Assembly: GCF_002265435.1 (NCBI RefSeq)
Contig: NZ_NOKQ01000310.1
Coordinates: 1-64,000 of the forward strand
Reading direction: 5' to 3'
From: Tetzosporium hominis
Lineage (GTDB): Bacteria > Bacillota > Bacilli > Bacillales_A > Planococcaceae
DNA length: 64,000 nucleotides
The notes under the pieces are model-generated. The model ran no database searches. It was not told where the DNA came from and saw only the letters and a program-made list of their open reading frames with translations. Of this stretch, positions 63,385-64,000 are shown piece after piece (positions within the stretch are counted from its first letter, which is position 1; every line of letters begins with the position of its first letter). The translations under genes and the position numbers were made by a program.

Positions 63385-64000
63385 TTATAGCAAGCTCTCC
63401 ACGATTTTCTGAATCAGGATAAGTAAGATCATTACAGGCGCCACGTATCTAACTAATGAACGCCACAGTCTATAAACGGGGGGAGTAAGAGCCAATTCTT
63501 CTTGTGTAAGCGATTTGGACAATACATACCCAGCGAATATAGAGATGAACAAGGCTCCAATTGGCAAGCCGAAATTGTTTACCAAGAAGTCCGCGTTATC
63601 AAAGAATGTTCGTCCACCTACTGTCCAGTCAGAAAGCACTCCGAATGACAAAGCGCTAGGAATTCCGAATAAGAAAATAGCTAATCCCATAATGAATGCA
63701 GCTCGGCGGCGACGGTCGTATTTTGACTTTATCACAATAGATACAGTAATTTCCAACATGCTGATTGAAGAAGTGAGTGTCGCAAACAACAATAAGATGA
63801 AGAACAGTAGCATAAAGAATGAACCAAATGCTACTTGTTCAAAGACAGCCGGCAAGATGATAAATACAAGGCCAGGTCCTTCATTAGGCGAGTATCCTAA
63901 TGCGAATACAGCAGGGAAGATCACGAGTCCTGCAAGTAATGAGATGAAGATATTCATTCCCGCAACACTAGTTGCCGACTGAGCTAAGTTCGTCTCTTTC
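63385..64000 (-). CDS. Neurotransmitter:sodium symporter (NSS) family, C-terminal part
   Basis: Open to the right edge on the minus strand; about 205 codons visible. Starting at the edge it reads KETNLAQSATSVAGMNIFISLLAGLVIFPAVFALG, an NSS pattern around helices 6-7, then PAVFEQVAFGSFFMLLFFILLLFATLTSSISMLE, with the serines that form part of the second sodium site in helix 8. About four further helices follow. These carriers import amino acids with Na+. The N-terminal half is outside the window. Confidence 0.85.
   Translation of the reverse strand, partial: KETNLAQSATSVAGMNIFISLLAGLVIFPAVFALGYSPNEGPGLVFIILPAVFEQVAFGSFFMLLFFILLLFATLTSSISMLEITVSIVIKSKYDRRRRAAFIMGLAIFLFGIPSALSFGVLSDWTVGGRTFFDNADFLVNNFGLPIGALFISIFAGYVLSKSLTQEELALTPPVYRLWRSLVRYVAPVMILLILIQKIVESLL

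Overview
The window looks like chromosome from a low-to-moderate GC Firmicute, most likely Planococcaceae (Planococcus, Chryseomicrobium or Sporosarcina type). The reasons are Bacillus-style gene order (fadNAE-yusI-gcvH-yusE-metNPQ-sufCDSUB, yunFEDB, lipA-yutD, yutE-yutF, yuzB/yutJ/yuzD/yutI/yutM, yumB, yuiA-yuiB-yuiD-pepA, mrpABCDEFG, patB/yugE), strong AGGAGG-type ribosome sites, ATG/GTG/TTG starts, SAM-I and lysine riboswitches, and FadR- and Rex-type operators. The genus is inference. The sporulation-linked gene yunB is cut short and shifted, which would suit a lineage losing sporulation.

Layout. 1-4.4 kb is an accessory island: the 5' part of an ISL3-family transposase running off the left edge, then a tight three-gene operon (Abi_C/HEPN protein, HNH endonuclease, unknown protein with a KHGDG motif) that looks like a phage-defence cassette, a DUF5067-like lipoprotein, an inverted-repeat element and a tRNA 3'-end-like fragment. 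4.4-12.5 kb is mixed metabolism: S58 peptidase, SDR, PQQ-type sugar dehydrogenase lipoprotein, FAD oxidoreductase, ypcP exonuclease, C39-like peptidase, STAS protein, thioredoxin. 12.6-22.6 kb holds fatty-acid beta-oxidation (fadNAE under a perfect FadR palindrome), yusI, gcvH, yusE and a SAM-riboswitch-controlled methionine importer. 23.1-28.3 kb is the SUF Fe-S operon. 28.4-35.5 kb holds yunF-E-D, broken yunB, a lysine-riboswitch-controlled NhaC-type transporter, lipA and yutD.

35.7-43.8 kb is a coherent but poorly understood cluster: a CDP-alcohol phosphatidyltransferase and a TIGR03169-like flavoprotein on the minus strand, divergent from a Lpd/MerA-like disulfide oxidoreductase, a DUF1499 protein, a TVP38/DedA-type membrane protein and a complete ABC importer resembling E. 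coli YnjB-C-D (E. coli also has YnjF, a CDP-alcohol phosphatidyltransferase). 43.9-53.1 kb is conserved Bacillales housekeeping, including a Rex-type box over the yutJ promoter. 53.2-59.0 kb is a complete mrpABCDEFG antiporter operon (minus). 59.2-64 kb holds an MFS exporter, a small membrane protein, a roughly 570-nt gene-free stretch with strong RNA structure between two long perfect hairpins, patB, a yugE homologue, an XRE regulator and the C-terminal part of an NSS transporter leaving the right edge.

The candidates most worth following are the large structured RNA at about 60.87-61.44 kb, the Abi_C/HNH/KHGDG operon at 0.7-3.1 kb, the Ynj-like cluster at 35.7-43.8 kb, and small dispersed repeats: a palindromic family at 19.0, 35.6 and 45.5 kb with covarying hairpin ends, and a roughly 120-bp MITE-like element that sits inside one of those copies and again in the metN leader.
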